From Candidatus Brocadiaceae bacterium (lineage in GTDB: Bacteria; Planctomycetota; Brocadiia; SM23-32), in contig PUNP01000580.1 in the NCBI GenBank assembly GCA_003551785.1, positions 1 to 6,128 on the forward strand: DNA of 6,128 bases, in the 5' to 3' direction. Of the stretch, positions 5,814 to 6,128 are shown one piece after another (position 1 is the first letter of the stretch; each line of letters opens with the position of its first letter). The notes beneath the pieces are model-generated. The model saw only the letters and a list, made by a program, of their open reading frames with translations. It searched no databases and was not told the origin of the DNA. The translations under genes were made by a program, and so were the position numbers.

Positions 5814-5827
5814 TATTCACTATTCAC
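5814..5827. repeat. Tandem heptamer TATTCAC x2
   Basis: Two abutting copies of TATTCAC lie at 5814-5820 and 5821-5827, in the 5' untranslated leader of the minus-strand AbiEi gene between its -10 box and ribosome binding site. It may be a minor regulatory repeat or chance. Confidence 0.4.
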
Positions 5828-5836
5828 TACATGCAT

Positions 5837-5865
5837 ATAATACGGCAAAAATTGGATGGTGTCAA
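5837..5865 (-). promoter_or_regulatory. Promoter of the minus-strand AbiEi gene, with direct repeats over the -35 box
   Basis: On the minus strand TTGACA (5865-5860), a 17-base spacer and TATTAT (5842-5837) form a near-consensus sigma-70 promoter, about 40 bases upstream of the start codon at 5796. The -35 box lies within the first of two direct repeats TGYCAAA (plus-strand 5860-5866 and 5871-5877) spaced 11 bp apart, one helical turn, which could be a repressor site. AbiEi proteins are known to autorepress, but binding here is inferred. Confidence 0.7.
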
Positions 5866-5940
5866 ATGTATGCCAAACACGTTGCATGTGCAGGGCCCGC
5901 GAAATCAAGTTGCCGGAACCTCACTTGTTGAAACATTCAC

Positions 5941-5969
5941 TTGCAAAAAAGAATCCGATGTATTAACAT
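5941..5969 (+). promoter_or_regulatory. Candidate promoter of the plus-strand AbiEi-like gene
   Basis: TTGCAA (5941-5946), a 17-base spacer and TAACAT (5964-5969) are a reasonable sigma-70 match. The start site would fall at about 5976, inside the inverted repeat at 5970-5996, with a leader of about 36 bases before the ATG at 6012. Confidence 0.45.
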
Positions 5970-5996
5970 AGTATGTCGATTTAATGTCGACATACT
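5970..5996. promoter_or_regulatory. Inverted repeat, likely autoregulatory operator of the plus-strand AbiEi-like gene
   Basis: AGTATGTCGA (5970-5979) and its exact reverse complement TCGACATACT (5987-5996) are separated by 7 bases. Nested inside is the perfect palindrome ATGTCGACAT (5984-5993), and ATGTCGA also occurs as a direct repeat 11 bp apart (5973 and 5984). The element sits directly after the -10 box. AbiEi antitoxins are known to bind inverted repeats in their own promoter, so this is a natural operator candidate. Confidence 0.65.
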
Positions 5997-6011
5997 TTAC
6001 TAAAATGAGAC

Positions 6012-6128
6012 ATGATTGAGCTAAGAAAAAAGATAGATCATGAGGTTTTCGATTACCAGGCTCTTCTGGACGCTCTGGATGGCTATGCCGCGCCACGCGA
6101 TAAAATAACGAAGCTTCTTCGTGATGAA
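6012..6128 (+). CDS. AbiEi-like antitoxin, N-terminal part (cut by window edge)
   Basis: Only the first 39 residues are inside the window. The stretch FDYQALLDALDGYAAPRDKI (residues 13-32) followed by TKLLRDE is the characteristic opening of another AbiEi branch, in which the first helices of the winged-helix domain read like DYQ-LL-AL---PRDKI-LL. The start ATG at 6012 has only a weak GAGA upstream. It differs in sequence and domain start from the minus-strand AbiEi-family protein, so the two are not recent copies. In known AbiE systems the AbiEii nucleotidyltransferase toxin follows the antitoxin, so a toxin would be expected beyond the right edge; that is inference. The operator-like repeat at 5970-5996 supports autoregulation. 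Confidence 0.7.
   Translation, partial: MIELRKKIDHEVFDYQALLDALDGYAAPRDKITKLLRDE

Noticed and set aside
5905..6096. Minus-strand open frame of 63 codons
   Set aside because: It covers the promoter, operator and start of the plus-strand AbiEi-like gene, and has no ribosome binding site or family resemblance.

Overview
The window is bacterial DNA of balanced composition with strong GGAGG-type ribosome binding sites, tightly packed genes on the left and a loose accessory region on the right. The organism cannot be named from the sequence. A Na+-NQR operon next to AbiE-type antitoxin genes is compatible with many Gram-negative-type lineages.

Positions 1-3959 (all minus strand, transcribed right to left) hold the nqrA-nqrB-nqrC-nqrD-nqrE part of an operon for the sodium-pumping NADH:quinone oxidoreductase (Na+-NQR). 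Junctions are 0 to 3 bases or overlapping, and each downstream gene has its own Shine-Dalgarno inside the end of the gene before it. nqrE runs off the left edge; nqrF is not seen. The subunits look like Nqr rather than Rnf, with covalent-flavin motifs in NqrB and NqrC and the intramembrane-cluster cysteines in NqrD and NqrE. The striking exception is NqrA. It has the NqrA barrel/SLBB body, but its C-terminus carries two complete CxxCxxCxxxCP ferredoxin motifs of the RnfC kind, which the well-known Vibrio NqrA has lost. The nqrA frame is broken by one base in a run of eight A/T at 3568-3575.

Positions 3960-4887 contain no convincing conventional gene. They hold a candidate nqr promoter and long leader, a chain of tiny plus-strand ORFs that may be translationally coupled, a 29-bp direct repeat with C6 runs, and a 35-bp imperfect direct repeat 97 bp apart. 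This looks like a junction or scar between the housekeeping operon and accessory DNA.

Positions 4888-6128 hold two divergent AbiEi-family (COG5340-type) antitoxin/regulator genes: a full-length one on the minus strand (4888-5796) and the first 39 codons of another on the plus strand (6012 to the edge). Between them are two face-to-face promoters, each with heptamer repeats 11 bp apart that could be operators. No AbiEii nucleotidyltransferase toxin accompanies the minus-strand gene; one for the plus-strand gene could lie beyond the right edge.
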